Origin: Pseudomonas fluorescens
Lineage (GTDB): Bacteria > Pseudomonadota > Gammaproteobacteria > Pseudomonadales > Pseudomonadaceae
NCBI RefSeq assembly: GCF_001623525.1
Contig: NZ_CP015225.1
Location: 6,398,501-6,462,500, forward strand
Length of the DNA stretch: 64,000 bases
Reading direction: 5' to 3'
This document shows positions 1 to 8,860 of this stretch, one piece after another; position 1 is the stretch's first letter; every line of letters starts with the position of its first letter. The notes beneath the pieces were generated by a model. It did no database searches and was not told where the DNA came from. It was given only the letters and a program-made list of their open reading frames with translations. The position numbers and the translations under genes are program-made.

Positions 1-434
1 TGTTCGAGGAAGGTCTGCATGTCGGCCAGCAACTGGCAGGGGTGCAGGTCATCGGACAGGCCGTTGATGACGGGTACGCGGGAATGGGCTGCGAACTCGG
101 TCAGGGTGCTGTGGGCAAAGGTACGGATCATCACCGCGTCCAGCATGCCCGACATGACGATGGCGCAATCGCTGATGGGTTCGCCACGGCCCAGTTGAGT
201 GTCGCGGGGCGACAGGAAGATCGCCTGGCCGCCCAGCTGGATCATGCCAGCTTCGAAAGAGATGCGGGTGCGGGTCGATGACTTCTCGAAGATCATCCCC
301 AGCACGCGGTTTTTCAAGGGCTCGAACAGTACGCCGCGGTTACGCAGGTCCTTGAGCTCCACGCCTCGACGGATTACGCCGAGCAACTCATCGGGCGTGA
401 AATCCATCAGGGAGAGAAAGTGCCTTGCGCTCAT
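1..434 (-). CDS. argF: Ornithine carbamoyltransferase, N-terminal part (3' end outside window)
   Basis: Cytoplasmic enzyme of arginine biosynthesis that makes citrulline from ornithine and carbamoyl phosphate. About 144 residues are visible and the gene continues beyond base 1. The carbamoyl-phosphate motif STRTR is at residues 53-57 and the HPCQ motif at 131-134, both diagnostic of the carbamoyltransferase fold; the spacing and the [11 protein letters not shown] stretch fit ornithine rather than aspartate transcarbamylase. The ATG at 434 follows an AAGG Shine-Dalgarno sequence. The upstream region carries a promoter overlapped by ArgR-like half-sites, which fits an anabolic OTCase under arginine repression; argG for the next pathway step lies 8.5 kb away in the same window. 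Confidence 0.95.
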   Translation of the reverse strand, partial: MSARHFLSLMDFTPDELLGVIRRGVELKDLRNRGVLFEPLKNRVLGMIFEKSSTRTRISFEAGMIQLGGQAIFLSPRDTQLGRGEPISDCAIVMSGMLDAVMIRTFAHSTLTEFAAHSRVPVINGLSDDLHPCQLLADMQTFLE

Positions 435-837
435 GATTGACTACCTTTTTGTAACTGACCGCAGATGCTCAAAGCCTTGTTTATTCAAAAAACGGGCGAG
501 ACCTGCGGCAAAAGCCGCACGGGGCGACGAAATAGGGGAAGGCGCGATCTTATAATTAAATGTCGCGTCTTACCAATAGGGCTACGGTTTTTGGGGATTT
601 CAGCGAGGCCATCACGCGAATGCGATGGCATATTTGTGGCCGGTTTCCTGACAGCAGCGACCCATTTGTACACTGGCGTTGCTTGGATTGGCAATCGAGC
701 GCGGCGGGCGTGCCATGGATGAACGTCGTTTTGCGCCGTGGCATCCCAGCCTTTCGCCTGTCTGCGGGTGGCTGTGAAACATTTCCTAATGCAAAGGCCT
801 GGGTTATAAATGAGCCTCAGCGGCACAGGAGCCCGAA
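435..837. other. Intergenic region between divergent argF and a small hypothetical gene
   Basis: 403 bp without a convincing gene. It holds the argF promoter/ArgR site (540-576) and, near 827-831, the AGGAG Shine-Dalgarno sequence of the rightward gene. Open frames here on both strands have neither ribosome-binding sites nor plausible protein composition, so I read the rest as upstream region. Confidence 0.6.
540..576 (-). promoter_or_regulatory. argF promoter overlapped by two ArgR-type half-sites
   Basis: On the minus strand a -35 TTGGTA (571-576) and a -10 TATAAG (549-554) are 16 bp apart and point at argF. On the plus strand the same segment holds TGTCGC-N8-AA (561-576), preceded exactly 21 bp earlier by AGGCGC-N8-AA (540-555). 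The pseudomonad ArgR consensus is tandem TGTCGC-N8-AA-N5, a 21-bp period. The second unit is perfect and the first has 4/6 bases of the conserved hexamer. Overlap with -10 and -35 predicts repression when arginine is abundant. Consensus from memory; not tested. Confidence 0.6.
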
Positions 838-1125
838 ATGGATTCGAAAGAGCAACAATTGATGGAATTGCTGGGGCTGACTGCACGCTCGCTGACGCAC
901 CTGACGGCTTCGGTGACTTCCATGTCATTCGAATTGCTGCGCAGCGATGACGAGGTGACCAAGGCAGCGGGCCGTCGGATGATCGACCGCATGGCCACTA
1001 TCAGCAGCGGCCTCGACGAGCATTGGCGGCTGATTGGCGAGCTCACGGGGATGCCCATTACCCAGGAGCAGGTGGAAACCGTCGAAGAAATCCAGATGCT
1101 GGCACCGCCTTCCGATCAGCCTTGA
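838..1125 (+). CDS. Small conserved hypothetical protein, 95 aa
   Basis: I do not recognise a domain. The product is a soluble, acidic, largely helical protein with no signal peptide, membrane segment or cysteine; residues 1-80 look like a helical bundle and the tail is Pro-rich. The start is supported by AGGAG at 827-831, seven bases before the ATG. It reads away from argF and is followed 131 bp later by the molybdopterin oxidoreductase gene, with no obvious terminator between them, so cotranscription is possible. Composition matches the neighbouring Pseudomonas genes. The function is unknown. Confidence 0.7.
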   Translation: MDSKEQQLMELLGLTARSLTHLTASVTSMSFELLRSDDEVTKAAGRRMIDRMATISSGLDEHWRLIGELTGMPITQEQVETVEEIQMLAPPSDQP

Positions 1126-1256
1126 TGCCCTCTCATCGGTGGGCCTGATGCCCGGCAATTCACAGGACGAACGTCGCTGGCGCTGCCGGGAATCACGCGC
1201 CATAGTTTTGTTCCCGCGGCCGAAAGCGCCCGCCACGAATAAAACAGAGACTGGCC

Positions 1257-3365
1257 ATGACCAAGACTCTCCACCACCGTGCGTGCCACCTGTGTGAAGC
1301 CATCTGCGGCTTGACCCTCGAAACCACCGAAACCGACGGCCAGGGCCTGGCAATCACCTCGATCAAGGGCGATGCGCTGGACACCTTCAGCCGCGGTCAC
1401 ATCTGCCCCAAGGCGGTGGCCCTGCAAGATATCCAGAACGACCCGGACCGGCTGCGCCAGCCCATGCAGCGCGTTGGCAATGAATGGCAACCCATTGCCT
1501 GGGACGACGCCTTCGCGTTGGTGGCCGAGCGTCTGGCGGATATCCAGGCGCGCCACGGCCAGAACGCGGTGGCGGTCTACCAGGGCAACCCCAGCGTGCA
1601 TAACTATGGGCTGATGACCCACAGCAACTATTTCCTGGGCCTGTTGAAAACCCGCAGCCGTTTCTCGGCGACTTCGGTGGACCAACTGCCCCATCACCTG
1701 ACCAGCTACTTGATGTATGGCCACGGCCTGCTGCTGCCCATTCCGGACATCGACCACACCGACTTCATGCTGATCCTGGGCGGCAACCCGCTGGCTTCCA
1801 ACGGCAGCATCATGACCGTGCCGGACGTGGAGAAGCGCCTCAAGGCGATCCAGGCCCGTGGCGGCAAGGTGGTGGTGGTCGATCCGCGCCGCAGCGAAAC
1901 GGCGGCCATTGCCAACCAGCATGTCTTTGTACGCCCTGGCGGTGATGCTGCGCTGCTGTCTGGTTTGCTCAACACATTGTTCAGCGAAGGCCTGACCCGT
2001 GACAGCCACCTGCCGGTGGACGGCCTGGACGAGGTGCGCGAGGCCGTTGCCACGTTCACGGCTGAAGCCATGAGCCCGCTCTGTGCGGTGCCAGCAGCGC
2101 AGATCCGGCAATTGGCCCGGGACTTCGCCGCCGCGCCGTCAGCGGTGTGCTACGGGCGGATGGGGGTCTCGACCCAGGCGTTTGGCACGCTGTGCCATTG
2201 GCTGATCCAGGTGATCAACCTGGTGACCGGCAATCTGGATCGGGTGGGCGGGGCGCTGTGCACCGAGCCGGCGGTGGACTTGGTGGCGACCACTTCGGGC
2301 GGGCATTTCAACCGTTGGCAGAGCCGGGTGTCCGGGCGTCCCGAGTATTCCGGGGAGTTGCCAGTGTCGGCCCTGGCCGAGGAGATGCTCACCGAGGGCG
2401 AAGGCCAGATTCGTGCGCTGGTCACCGTGGCCGGCAACCCGGTGCTGTCCACACCCAACGGGCGGCAGTTGGAGCAGGCCCTGGACGGGCTGGAGTTCAT
2501 GGTCAGTGTCGATCTGTACATCAACGAAACCACGCGTTACGCCGACCTGATCCTGCCCTCGACCTCGGCCCTGGAAAACGATCATTACGACACCACGTTC
2601 AACCTGTTCGCGGTGCGCAACGTGACCCGTTTCAACCGGGCGATCCTGCCCAAGCCCGAGGGTGCGCTGCACGATTGGGAAATTTTCGTCGGCCTGGCCA
2701 AGGCTTTTGCCGCCCGAACCGGCAAGGAACTCAAGCCGACCATGCCGCCGGCGCAGATGATCGATTTCGGCCTGCGCAGCGGAGCGTATGGCGATGCCTC
2801 GCCGCATAAGCTGTCCCTGGCGACCCTGTTCGATCATCCCCATGGCATCGACCTCGGTGCGCTCAAGCCCAACCTGGCTGCGCGCCTGAAAACCGAAAAC
2901 CAACGTGTGCAGGCTGCGCCAGCCGTGATACTTGTCGATCTCGAGCGCTTCGCTGGGTTGCAGGCGCCAAAACCGGACGAATTGCTGATGATTGGCCGCC
3001 GCCATGTGCGCAGCAATAACTCCTGGATGCATAATTTTCATCGACTGGTGAAGGGCAAGCCGCGCCACCAATTGTTGATGCACCCGGATGACCTCGCCAG
3101 TCGCGGCCTTGTCGACGGGCAACGGGTGACCGTCAGTTCGCGGGTGGGCGTCATCGAAGTCGAGGTGCTGGGCTGCCTGGACATGATGAAAGGCGTGGTC
3201 AGCCTGCCCCACGGCTGGGGGCATGCCCGGCCGGGCGTGCAGATGACCATTGCCAGCGGACAACCGGGCTCCAGCGCCAACGACCTGACCGATGATTGTC
3301 AGCTCGATGAGTTGTCTGGCAATGCGGCGCTTAACGGCGTACCGGTGAAGGTGGCAGCTGCGTAA
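1257..3365 (+). CDS. Molybdopterin-dependent oxidoreductase with N-terminal [4Fe-4S] motif
   Basis: Cytoplasmic 702-residue protein of the DMSO reductase/formate dehydrogenase superfamily. The N-terminal Fe4S4 motif is C10-x2-C13-x3-C17 with C50 in a GHICPKA context. Central regions carry the usual molybdopterin domain signatures (GGNPLASNGS, VVVDPRRSETA, YGRMGVST) and the C-terminal 110 residues are the molydopterin-binding domain with SRVGVIEVEV and LPHGWGH. No Tat signal is present. There is no electron-transfer subunit next to it, so its redox partner and substrate cannot be read from the context. It is followed 89 bp later by grxD. Closest family description: anaerobic-selenocysteine-containing-dehydrogenase-like (BisC family); position 17 is Cys, not selenocysteine. 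Confidence 0.85.
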   Translation: MTKTLHHRACHLCEAICGLTLETTETDGQGLAITSIKGDALDTFSRGHICPKAVALQDIQNDPDRLRQPMQRVGNEWQPIAWDDAFALVAERLADIQARHGQNAVAVYQGNPSVHNYGLMTHSNYFLGLLKTRSRFSATSVDQLPHHLTSYLMYGHGLLLPIPDIDHTDFMLILGGNPLASNGSIMTVPDVEKRLKAIQARGGKVVVVDPRRSETAAIANQHVFVRPGGDAALLSGLLNTLFSEGLTRDSHLPVDGLDEVREAVATFTAEAMSPLCAVPAAQIRQLARDFAAAPSAVCYGRMGVSTQAFGTLCHWLIQVINLVTGNLDRVGGALCTEPAVDLVATTSGGHFNRWQSRVSGRPEYSGELPVSALAEEMLTEGEGQIRALVTVAGNPVLSTPNGRQLEQALDGLEFMVSVDLYINETTRYADLILPSTSALENDHYDTTFNLFAVRNVTRFNRAILPKPEGALHDWEIFVGLAKAFAARTGKELKPTMPPAQMIDFGLRSGAYGDASPHKLSLATLFDHPHGIDLGALKPNLAARLKTENQRVQAAPAVILVDLERFAGLQAPKPDELLMIGRRHVRSNNSWMHNFHRLVKGKPRHQLLMHPDDLASRGLVDGQRVTVSSRVGVIEVEVLGCLDMMKGVVSLPHGWGHARPGVQMTIASGQPGSSANDLTDDCQLDELSGNAALNGVPVKVAAA

Positions 3366-3454
3366 AATTGTCTCTGGAGCAGGTTCGGCTTTCCGTTACA
3401 ATGCGTCACCGTGTCGACAACTTAAGTCGCAAAAGTTTTAAGCCGAGGTGCTCC

Positions 3455-3796
3455 ATGGATATCATCGAAACGATTAAAGACCAGATTGCCAACAACACCA
3501 TCCTGCTTTACATGAAAGGCTCGCCGAACGCGCCACAGTGCGGTTTCTCGGCAAAGGCTGCTCAGGCTGTGATGGCGTGTGGCGAGAAGTTTGCCTACGT
3601 GGACATCCTGCAGAACCCGGAAATCCGCGCCAACCTGCCCAAGTACGCCAACTGGCCAACCTTCCCACAGCTGTGGGTGGGTGGTGAACTGATCGGCGGT
3701 AGCGACATCATGACCGAGATGGCCGCCGACGGCTCTCTGCAGGCCACGATCAAGGAAGCGGTAGAAAAAGCGGCGGCGAACAAGACCGAAGCCTGA
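3455..3796 (+). CDS. grxD: Monothiol glutaredoxin, Grx4 family
   Basis: 113-residue cytoplasmic glutaredoxin with the monothiol active site CGFS at residues 29-32 and the downstream WPTFPQLWV and GGSDI glutathione-binding segments. Proteins of this family bind a [2Fe-2S] cluster as a homodimer or with BolA and deliver it to client proteins. I chose the ATG at 3455 because GAGGTG lies just upstream; an in-frame earlier start would add 29 residues with no family match. The gene sits in an iron-handling neighbourhood, convergent with bfr and separated from it by a strong bidirectional terminator. Confidence 0.95.
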   Translation: MDIIETIKDQIANNTILLYMKGSPNAPQCGFSAKAAQAVMACGEKFAYVDILQNPEIRANLPKYANWPTFPQLWVGGELIGGSDIMTEMAADGSLQATIKEAVEKAAANKTEA

Positions 3797-3843
3797 TTCA
3801 TGGATGTATGTTCACCGCATCCGTCGTGGTGAACGGGAAACCT

Positions 3844-3871
3844 TGTGGGAGCGAGCAAGCTCGCTCCCACA
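3844..3871. repeat. REP-type palindrome (GTGGGAGCGAGC class)
   Basis: Perfect 13-bp inverted repeat around a 2-bp centre: TGTGGGAGCGAGC and its complement. It is a single short member of the REP families scattered in P. fluorescens-group genomes, placed just after grxD and before its terminator. Related arms appear at 24691-24781 and 45600-45691. Confidence 0.75.
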
Positions 3872-3905
3872 GTGGTTTTCGGTGTGGCCTGGAATTCAGG
3901 TAATA

Positions 3906-3940
3906 AAAAGCCCCGCCTCTCGAAAGAGGGCGGGGCTTTT
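3906..3940. terminator. Bidirectional rho-independent terminator, grxD/bfr
   Basis: GC-rich stem GCCCCGCCTC/GAGGGCGGGGC with a TCGAAA-type loop, flanked by AAAA on the left and TTTT on the right, so it can act on both strands. It lies between convergent grxD (+) and bfr (-). Confidence 0.9.
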
Positions 3941-3963
3941 TAGTGGCTGGCTTTCGGGGAAGC

Positions 3964-4437
3964 TTACTCTTCACCCATCTGCGATTGCAGATAGTTCTCA
4001 AGACCGACTTTGTCGATCAAGCCCAATTGGGTTTCCAGCCAGTCGATGTGCTCTTCCTCGGATTCGAGAATGTCTTCCAGCAGTTCGCGGCTACCGAAGT
4101 CGCCAACGCTTTCGCAATGGGCGATAGCGGCTTTCAGGTCGGCGTGGCCGGTGCGCTCGATACGCAGGTCGCACTCGAGCATCTCGCGGGTATGTTCGCC
4201 GATGTGCAGCTTGCCCAGGTCCTGGACGTTCGGCAGGCCTTCGAGGAACAGGATGCGCTTGATCAGCTTGTCCGCGTGCTTCATCTCGTCGATGGATTCG
4301 TGGTACTCGTGCTTGCCCAGCTTGTTCAGGCCCCAATCCTCGTACATGCGCGCATGCAGGAAGTATTGGTTGATCGCGACCAGCTCATTGGCAAGGATCT
4401 TGTTGAGATGCTGGATGACTGTAATGTCGCCTTTCAT
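3964..4437 (-). CDS. bfr: Bacterioferritin (heme-containing ferritin, BfrB type)
   Basis: 157-residue subunit of the 24-mer iron-storage cage in the cytoplasm; oxidises Fe2+ and stores it as a mineral. All ferroxidase ligands are present: E18, E51, H54, E94, E127 and H130, together with M52, the inter-subunit heme ligand. The length equals the family norm. The ATG at 4437 was chosen because the longer in-frame reading has no family match upstream. Its partner ferredoxin bfd lies 198 bp upstream on the same strand, with a terminator between them, so the two genes probably have separate promoters. The upstream 120 bp is AT-rich. Confidence 0.96.
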   Translation of the reverse strand: MKGDITVIQHLNKILANELVAINQYFLHARMYEDWGLNKLGKHEYHESIDEMKHADKLIKRILFLEGLPNVQDLGKLHIGEHTREMLECDLRIERTGHADLKAAIAHCESVGDFGSRELLEDILESEEEHIDWLETQLGLIDKVGLENYLQSQMGEE

Positions 4438-4593
4438 GATGAGGCCTGCCCTGTAATAGCTGTGTATAAGGCAGAGTTTGAGCCGCGTATTTACGAGTGT
4501 CAAACCTAAGTTATTGAATAATAAATGAAAATTAATCGGAATAAGAATGTTTGTGTTCCGCGTCTGGAGGCTAAGCGCTTGATTTACAGGCAT

Positions 4594-4620
4594 AAAAAAA
4601 CCGGACATTGAGTCCGGTTC
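4594..4620 (-). terminator. Rho-independent terminator of bfd
   Basis: On the minus strand the stem AACCGGACT/AGTCCGGTT is followed by a run of seven T. It lies 16 bp after the bfd stop and upstream of bfr. Confidence 0.85.
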
Positions 4621-4635
4621 TTCAAAAAGCTGGTT

Positions 4636-4854
4636 TCAAGCGGCAGTAAATTCTACCGGATAGGGAATCGAGGCTTGGGCCGTTTGCACTTTGGCGAGGG
4701 TTTCACGAACCACTTCCTTGGCCAGGCAGGCACATTTGCCGCATTGGCTGGCTACGCCGGTGGCCTGGCGGACTTCGCGATAGCTGCAGCAACCTTCGTA
4801 GATCGCTTCGCGGATTTGCCCGTCGGTGACGCCAGTGCAGAGGCATACATACAT
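4636..4854 (-). CDS. bfd: Bacterioferritin-associated ferredoxin
   Basis: 72-residue [2Fe-2S] protein that reduces the ferric core of bacterioferritin so stored iron can be released. The four cluster ligands C4, C6, C38 and C41 are spaced as in the Bfd family (CxC then CxxC). The ATG at 4854 gives the normal MYVCLC start; the longer frame adds ten unrelated residues. A Fur-box-like sequence 48 bp upstream predicts induction under iron starvation, the reverse of what storage needs and consistent with its role in mobilisation. Confidence 0.95.
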   Translation of the reverse strand: MYVCLCTGVTDGQIREAIYEGCCSYREVRQATGVASQCGKCACLAKEVVRETLAKVQTAQASIPYPVEFTAA

Positions 4855-4901
4855 AAGTGAGAACCGTCGCTGGTTGTGACTCAATTGGGACGGATCTTAA
4901 T

Positions 4902-4920
4902 GTTAACGAGAATGATTGTC
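4902..4920 (-). promoter_or_regulatory. Fur box upstream of bfd
   Basis: The 19-bp segment matches the Fur consensus GATAATGATAATCATTATC at 14 of 19 positions. It lies 48-66 bp upstream of the bfd start, where a Fur repressor would overlap the promoter. Match counted by eye. Confidence 0.65.
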
Positions 4921-5168
4921 AAAGTGGTTTCTCAAGGTCTTGCGCCAGAGCGTTGCCAGGCTGACGAACGGTTTGTTCAGGACGACTGATGCGGCATGCA
5001 ACCGGACGGCGATTTTTTCGATGTCGCCGAAAAACCGTTGAAGACAGCCCAAATGCGCGGTGTATGATGATCGGCCCTTGCAAGCGGGTTCGTGTCACAG
5101 GGCTGTCGCCTGAGGGTGGCAGGCTGGCCCGGACCTTGTTTTCACGCTATTACATCAGGAGATATCCA

Positions 5169-5771
5169 ATGAGCGTACTCGTAGGCAAACAAGCCCCAGA
5201 CTTCACCGTTCCAGCCGTCCTCGGCAACGGCGAAATCGTCGACAGCTTCACCCTGTCCTCGGCCATCAAAGGCAAATACGGCCTGGTGTTCTTCTATCCA
5301 CTGGACTTCACCTTCGTCTGCCCGTCCGAGCTGATCGCACTGGATCACCGCATGGATGATTTCAAGGCGCGCAACGTCGAAGTGGTCGCTGTTTCGATCG
5401 ACTCGCACTTCACCCACAACGCCTGGCGCAACACCCCGATCAACAATGGCGGTATCGGTCAGGTGAAATACACCATGGCTGCCGACATGAAGCACGAAAT
5501 CGCCAAGGCCTATGACGTTGAGTCCGAAGGCGGCGTGGCCTTCCGTGGCGCGTTCCTGATCGACGACAAAGGTGTTGTCCGTTCGCAGATCATCAACGAC
5601 CTGCCACTGGGCCGTAACATGGAAGAACTGATCCGTCTGGTCGACGCGCTGCAATTCCACGAAGAGCACGGCGAAGTCTGCCCGGCCAACTGGAAAAAAG
5701 GCGACAAGGGCATGGACGCATCGCCTGAAGGTGTGGCCGCTTACCTGACCGAGCACGGCGGCAAGCTGTAA
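5169..5771 (+). CDS. Typical 2-Cys peroxiredoxin (AhpC/Tsa family)
   Basis: 200-residue cytoplasmic thiol peroxidase reducing H2O2 and organic hydroperoxides. The peroxidatic cysteine is C51 in FTFVCPSE and the resolving cysteine is C171 in GEVCPANW. The ATG at 5169 is preceded by AGGAG (5157-5161); a longer frame upstream lacks family similarity. It stands alone between divergent bfd and convergent rnt, terminated by a strong hairpin. The position next to bacterioferritin genes is conserved in Pseudomonas and fits a job in limiting Fenton chemistry, which is inference. Confidence 0.93.
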   Translation: MSVLVGKQAPDFTVPAVLGNGEIVDSFTLSSAIKGKYGLVFFYPLDFTFVCPSELIALDHRMDDFKARNVEVVAVSIDSHFTHNAWRNTPINNGGIGQVKYTMAADMKHEIAKAYDVESEGGVAFRGAFLIDDKGVVRSQIINDLPLGRNMEELIRLVDALQFHEEHGEVCPANWKKGDKGMDASPEGVAAYLTEHGGKL

Positions 5772-5783
5772 GCGCGCAAGGCA

Positions 5784-5817
5784 TAAAAAAACCGGCCCTC
5801 GACAGGCCGGTTTTTTT
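5784..5817. terminator. Rho-independent terminator after the peroxiredoxin gene
   Basis: Stem AACCGGCC/GGCCGGTT with A-run on the left and T-run on the right; can serve both the peroxiredoxin (+) and rnt (-) transcripts. Confidence 0.88.
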
Positions 5818-5847
5818 ATGGGGGTTCTAAAGCAGAACCCAGACCCC

Positions 5848-5940
5848 GTGGCGAGGGAGCTTGCTCCCGCTGGGTGGCGCAGCCGCCCCAAGATCTTGTG
5901 AGCGCTGCGCACTCAAGCGGGAGCAAGCTCCCTCGCCACA
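5848..5940. repeat. REPIN (paired REP, GTGGCGAGGGAGC class)
   Basis: Two inverted REP arms: GTGGCGAGGGAGCTTGCTCC at the left and its complement at the right, separated by a variable GC-rich spacer. First of seven such paired elements in the window, all intergenic (others at 18814, 29520, 37772, 39940, 50910, 58613). Confidence 0.85.
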
Positions 5941-5958
5941 CAAAGAGCCAGGCCGATG

Positions 5959-6636
5959 TCAGTCGTCGAAATCCTGCCAGCCACCCATCTGCTTCCACCG
6001 ATTGACGATGCCGCAGAACAGCTCGGCGGTCTTCTCGGTGTCGTAGCGGGCCGAGTGGGCTTCACGGCCATCGAAATCGATGTCGGCCGCCTGGCACGCC
6101 TTGGCCAGGACGGTCTGGCCGTACGCCAGGCCAGCCAGGGTCGCGGTGTCGAAGCTGGAGAACGGGTGGAACGGGTTGCGCTTCATGTCCAGGCGCGCGA
6201 CGGCGGCGTTGAGGAAGCCCAGGTCGAAGCTGCTGTTGTGGCCGACCAGGATCGCTCGCTTGCAACCATTGGCCTTGAGCGCCTTGCGCACGCCACGGAA
6301 GATGTCGGTCAGGGCCGTTTCTTCGCTGACAGCCATGCGCAACGGGTGATCGAGCTTGATCCCGGTGAACTCCAGGGCCGCCGCTTCGACGTTGGCGCCT
6401 TCGAACGGTTCGACACGGAAGAAGTAGGTGTGGTCAGGGAACACGAAGCCTTTTTCGTCCATGCCAATGGTGGTCGCGGCGATTTCGAGCAAAGCGTCGG
6501 TGGCGGAGTTGAAACCGCCGGTTTCTACGTCGACGACGACCGGCAGGTAGCCACGGAACCGAGCTGCCATGGGGTGACGGGCGCCGCCCGAACCACCGTT
6601 GCCGTCCAGTTCGTCGTCGAAATGATCTTCACTCAC
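5959..6636 (-). CDS. rnt: Ribonuclease T
   Basis: 225-residue DEDDh-family 3'-5' exonuclease that trims the CCA ends of tRNA and 3' ends of stable RNAs. Catalytic residues visible: D36 and E38 in [11 protein letters not shown], the NSSFDLGFL motif, and the H-x4-D pair in [10 protein letters not shown] near the C-terminus. The N-terminal 22 residues (acidic and Gly-rich) are a lineage-specific extension. Its ATG overlaps the pyrC stop by 4 bp, indicating translational coupling in a pyrC-rnt operon. Confidence 0.95.
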   Translation of the reverse strand: MSEDHFDDELDGNGGSGGARHPMAARFRGYLPVVVDVETGGFNSATDALLEIAATTIGMDEKGFVFPDHTYFFRVEPFEGANVEAAALEFTGIKLDHPLRMAVSEETALTDIFRGVRKALKANGCKRAILVGHNSSFDLGFLNAAVARLDMKRNPFHPFSSFDTATLAGLAYGQTVLAKACQAADIDFDGREAHSARYDTEKTAELFCGIVNRWKQMGGWQDFDD

Positions 6637-7679
6637 GCGTTTTCCTCCAGCAGGCGCCAGCGCAGTTTTTCACCGGCGCGCAGCGGGATGACAGCCAGAT
6701 CGCCGAAAGGCAGGCTGGCGGGGGCGGTCCACTCATCGCGAACCAGGGTAATACGATCAGTGTTCACCGGCAGGCCATAGAAACGTGGGCCATGCAGGCT
6801 GGCGAAGCCTTCGAGCTTGTCCAGCGCGTTGCGCTGTTCGAAGGCTTCGGCGTACATCTCGATGGCGGCATAGGCGGTGTAGCAACCGGCGCAACCGCAG
6901 GCCGCTTCCTTGGCATGCTGGGCGTGGGGTGCCGAGTCGGTGCCGAGGAAAAACTTGGCGCTGCCGCTGGTGGCGGCGTCCAGCAAGGCTTCCTGGTGGG
7001 TATTGCGCTTGAGGATCGGCAGGCAATAGAAGTGCGGCCGGATCCCGCCCACCAGCATGTGGTTGCGGTTGTACAGCAGGTGATGGGCGGTAATGGTCGC
7101 GCCGACGTTGGCCGGGGCCTCGTTGACGAACTGCACGGCATCGCCGGTGGTGATGTGTTCGAACACCACCTTGAGGGTCGGGAAGCGCTCCACGACGCGG
7201 CGCATGTGCTCGTCGATGAAGATTTTCTCGCGGTCGAACACGTCGACGTCGCCCCGGGTGACTTCACCATGGATCAACAACGGCATGCCGACTTCGGCCA
7301 TGGCCTCCAGCGCCGGGAAGATCTTGTCGATGCTGGTGACGCCGGAATCGGAGTTGGTGGTCGCGCCGGCCGGGTACAGCTTGGCGGCATGGACGAAGCC
7401 GCTGGCCTTGGCCTCGCGGATTTCTTCGGGCTGGGTGCGGTCGGTGAGGTAAAGCACCATCAACGGTTCGAAGCGGCTGCCAGCCGGGCGTGCGGCGAGG
7501 ATGCGCTGGCGATAGCCGTCGGCTTCGGCGGCGTTGCGCACTGGCGGAACCAGGTTAGGCATGATGATTGCGCGCCCGAAGGTGCGCGCGACATCGGCGA
7601 CGGTATGGGTCAACACAGCACCATCGCGAAGATGAATATGCCAGTCGTCGGGACGCAGCAGGGTCAGGCGGTCGGACAT
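6633..7679 (-). CDS. pyrC: Dihydroorotase, class II (E. coli PyrC type)
   Basis: 348-residue zinc amidohydrolase of pyrimidine synthesis, interconverting carbamoyl aspartate and dihydroorotate. Metal ligands are H14 and H16 in the HIHLRDG motif, the carboxylated lysine K100 in AAKLYPAG, H137, H175 and the catalytic D248 in FLGTDSAPH. The length matches the E. coli enzyme. It is the first gene of a pyrC-rnt pair, divergent from motY. Confidence 0.97.
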   Translation of the reverse strand: MSDRLTLLRPDDWHIHLRDGAVLTHTVADVARTFGRAIIMPNLVPPVRNAAEADGYRQRILAARPAGSRFEPLMVLYLTDRTQPEEIREAKASGFVHAAKLYPAGATTNSDSGVTSIDKIFPALEAMAEVGMPLLIHGEVTRGDVDVFDREKIFIDEHMRRVVERFPTLKVVFEHITTGDAVQFVNEAPANVGATITAHHLLYNRNHMLVGGIRPHFYCLPILKRNTHQEALLDAATSGSAKFFLGTDSAPHAQHAKEAACGCAGCYTAYAAIEMYAEAFEQRNALDKLEGFASLHGPRFYGLPVNTDRITLVRDEWTAPASLPFGDLAVIPLRAGEKLRWRLLEENA

Positions 7680-7869
7680 TGGGGGGCTTCCAGGCGGGTC
7701 AAACTGTGGGAATGCTACCGGAAAAGACCGATTCAGGCACCCGCTATCAAGTTCTGGCGCAACTTACCGATAGCTCCTACAGGTGTGCCACGAATCCGTT
7801 CAGTGCCCCGGACAGGCGTCATGCCCTCGGCATGCGTCGATCTTTGTATAAAAGTCAGTGGAGCCTCCC

Positions 7870-8847
7870 GTGCGCCAGCGTTATCTAGCCTTGCTCAGTG
7901 TGTTTGCCAGCCTTCCTGCCATGGCGCTCACTTTCCAGACCCGTCTGGAGAGCATTGAGTGGACGGTCGAAGGCGACAAGTTCGAGTGCCGGCTGAGCCA
8001 GCCGATCACTGATTTTGGCAGTGGCGAATTCGTGCGCCGGGCGGGTGAGCAGGCCACCTTCAGGCTCAAGGCCTATAATCCGATGCTCGGCGGCGGTTCC
8101 GCGACCTTGTTGGCGGCGGCCGCGCCATGGCAACCGGGGCGAGGCGATATCAACCTGGGCTCGGTCAGCATTGGCAGTGGCGATGTGTTGTTCAACAGCT
8201 CCCAGGTCCAGGCTGGTCGCTTGATCAGCGGCCTGATGGACGGTCGCAGCCCTGTGGTACGGCGCAATACCGAGGACGGTCGAGTGTCGGAAGTCCGGTT
8301 GCTGCCGGTGCGTTTCAACAAAGCCTTCAGCGACTATCAGAGCTGCGTGGCCAAGTTGCTGCCGAAGAATTTCGAACAGGTGAAGCAGACCCAGATCGGC
8401 TTCCCTGGCGAGGAAGTCGAGCTCGATGCGCGGGCCAAGGCCCAGTTGCAGGTGATGCTCGACTTCATCAAGGCCGACCCGAGCGTCAATCATGTCGAAC
8501 TCGATGGTCACTCCGACAACAGTGGCAATCGCCTGACCAACCGTGAACTGTCGCGCCGTCGGGCCCTGGCGGTCCAGGATTTCTTCAAGGCCAATGGCTT
8601 CCAGGAATCGCAGATCACCCTGCGTTTCCACGGCGAGCGTTATCCCCTGGTGCCCAATACCAACGCCGCCAACCGGGCCAAGAATCGTCGCGTGGTCGTG
8701 CGCCTGGAGCGTGTGGCGCCGACCGAAGCACCGGCCCCGCAGCCGACAACCCCGGCGCCAGCCCCAGCAGCAGCCCCCGCCAAGGTTCCGGCACCGGCTG
8801 CGGCACCGGCCAAGGTTCCCGCTGCCGCCACTGCACGCACGTCCTGA
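7870..8847 (+). CDS. motY: OmpA-family flagellar stator-associated protein MotY
   Basis: About 325 residues: N-terminal signal peptide (LALLSVFASLPAMA), an N-terminal beta domain, and a C-terminal OmpA/MotB peptidoglycan-binding domain with the HSDNSGN and NRELSRRRA signatures. MotY forms the T-ring that anchors polar-flagellum stators, and the slot between pyrC and argG is where motY sits in P. aeruginosa. The last 40 residues are a low-complexity Ala/Pro tail with a repeated AAPAKVPA unit. I prefer the GTG at 7870, preceded by GTGGAG, over the GTG at 7858. Confidence 0.85.
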   Translation: MRQRYLALLSVFASLPAMALTFQTRLESIEWTVEGDKFECRLSQPITDFGSGEFVRRAGEQATFRLKAYNPMLGGGSATLLAAAAPWQPGRGDINLGSVSIGSGDVLFNSSQVQAGRLISGLMDGRSPVVRRNTEDGRVSEVRLLPVRFNKAFSDYQSCVAKLLPKNFEQVKQTQIGFPGEEVELDARAKAQLQVMLDFIKADPSVNHVELDGHSDNSGNRLTNRELSRRRALAVQDFFKANGFQESQITLRFHGERYPLVPNTNAANRAKNRRVVVRLERVAPTEAPAPQPTTPAPAPAAAPAKVPAPAAAPAKVPAAATARTS

Positions 8848-8860
8848 TCCCAAGGGCGGC

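Noticed and set aside
485..928. 147-codon minus-strand ORF upstream of argF
   Set aside because: No Shine-Dalgarno, atypical composition, and it overlaps both the argF promoter region and the well-supported small gene at 838.
3844..3871. Palindromes read as a CRISPR-like array (all REP copies)
   Set aside because: They are single or paired inverted elements scattered over the window, without regular spacers or cas genes.
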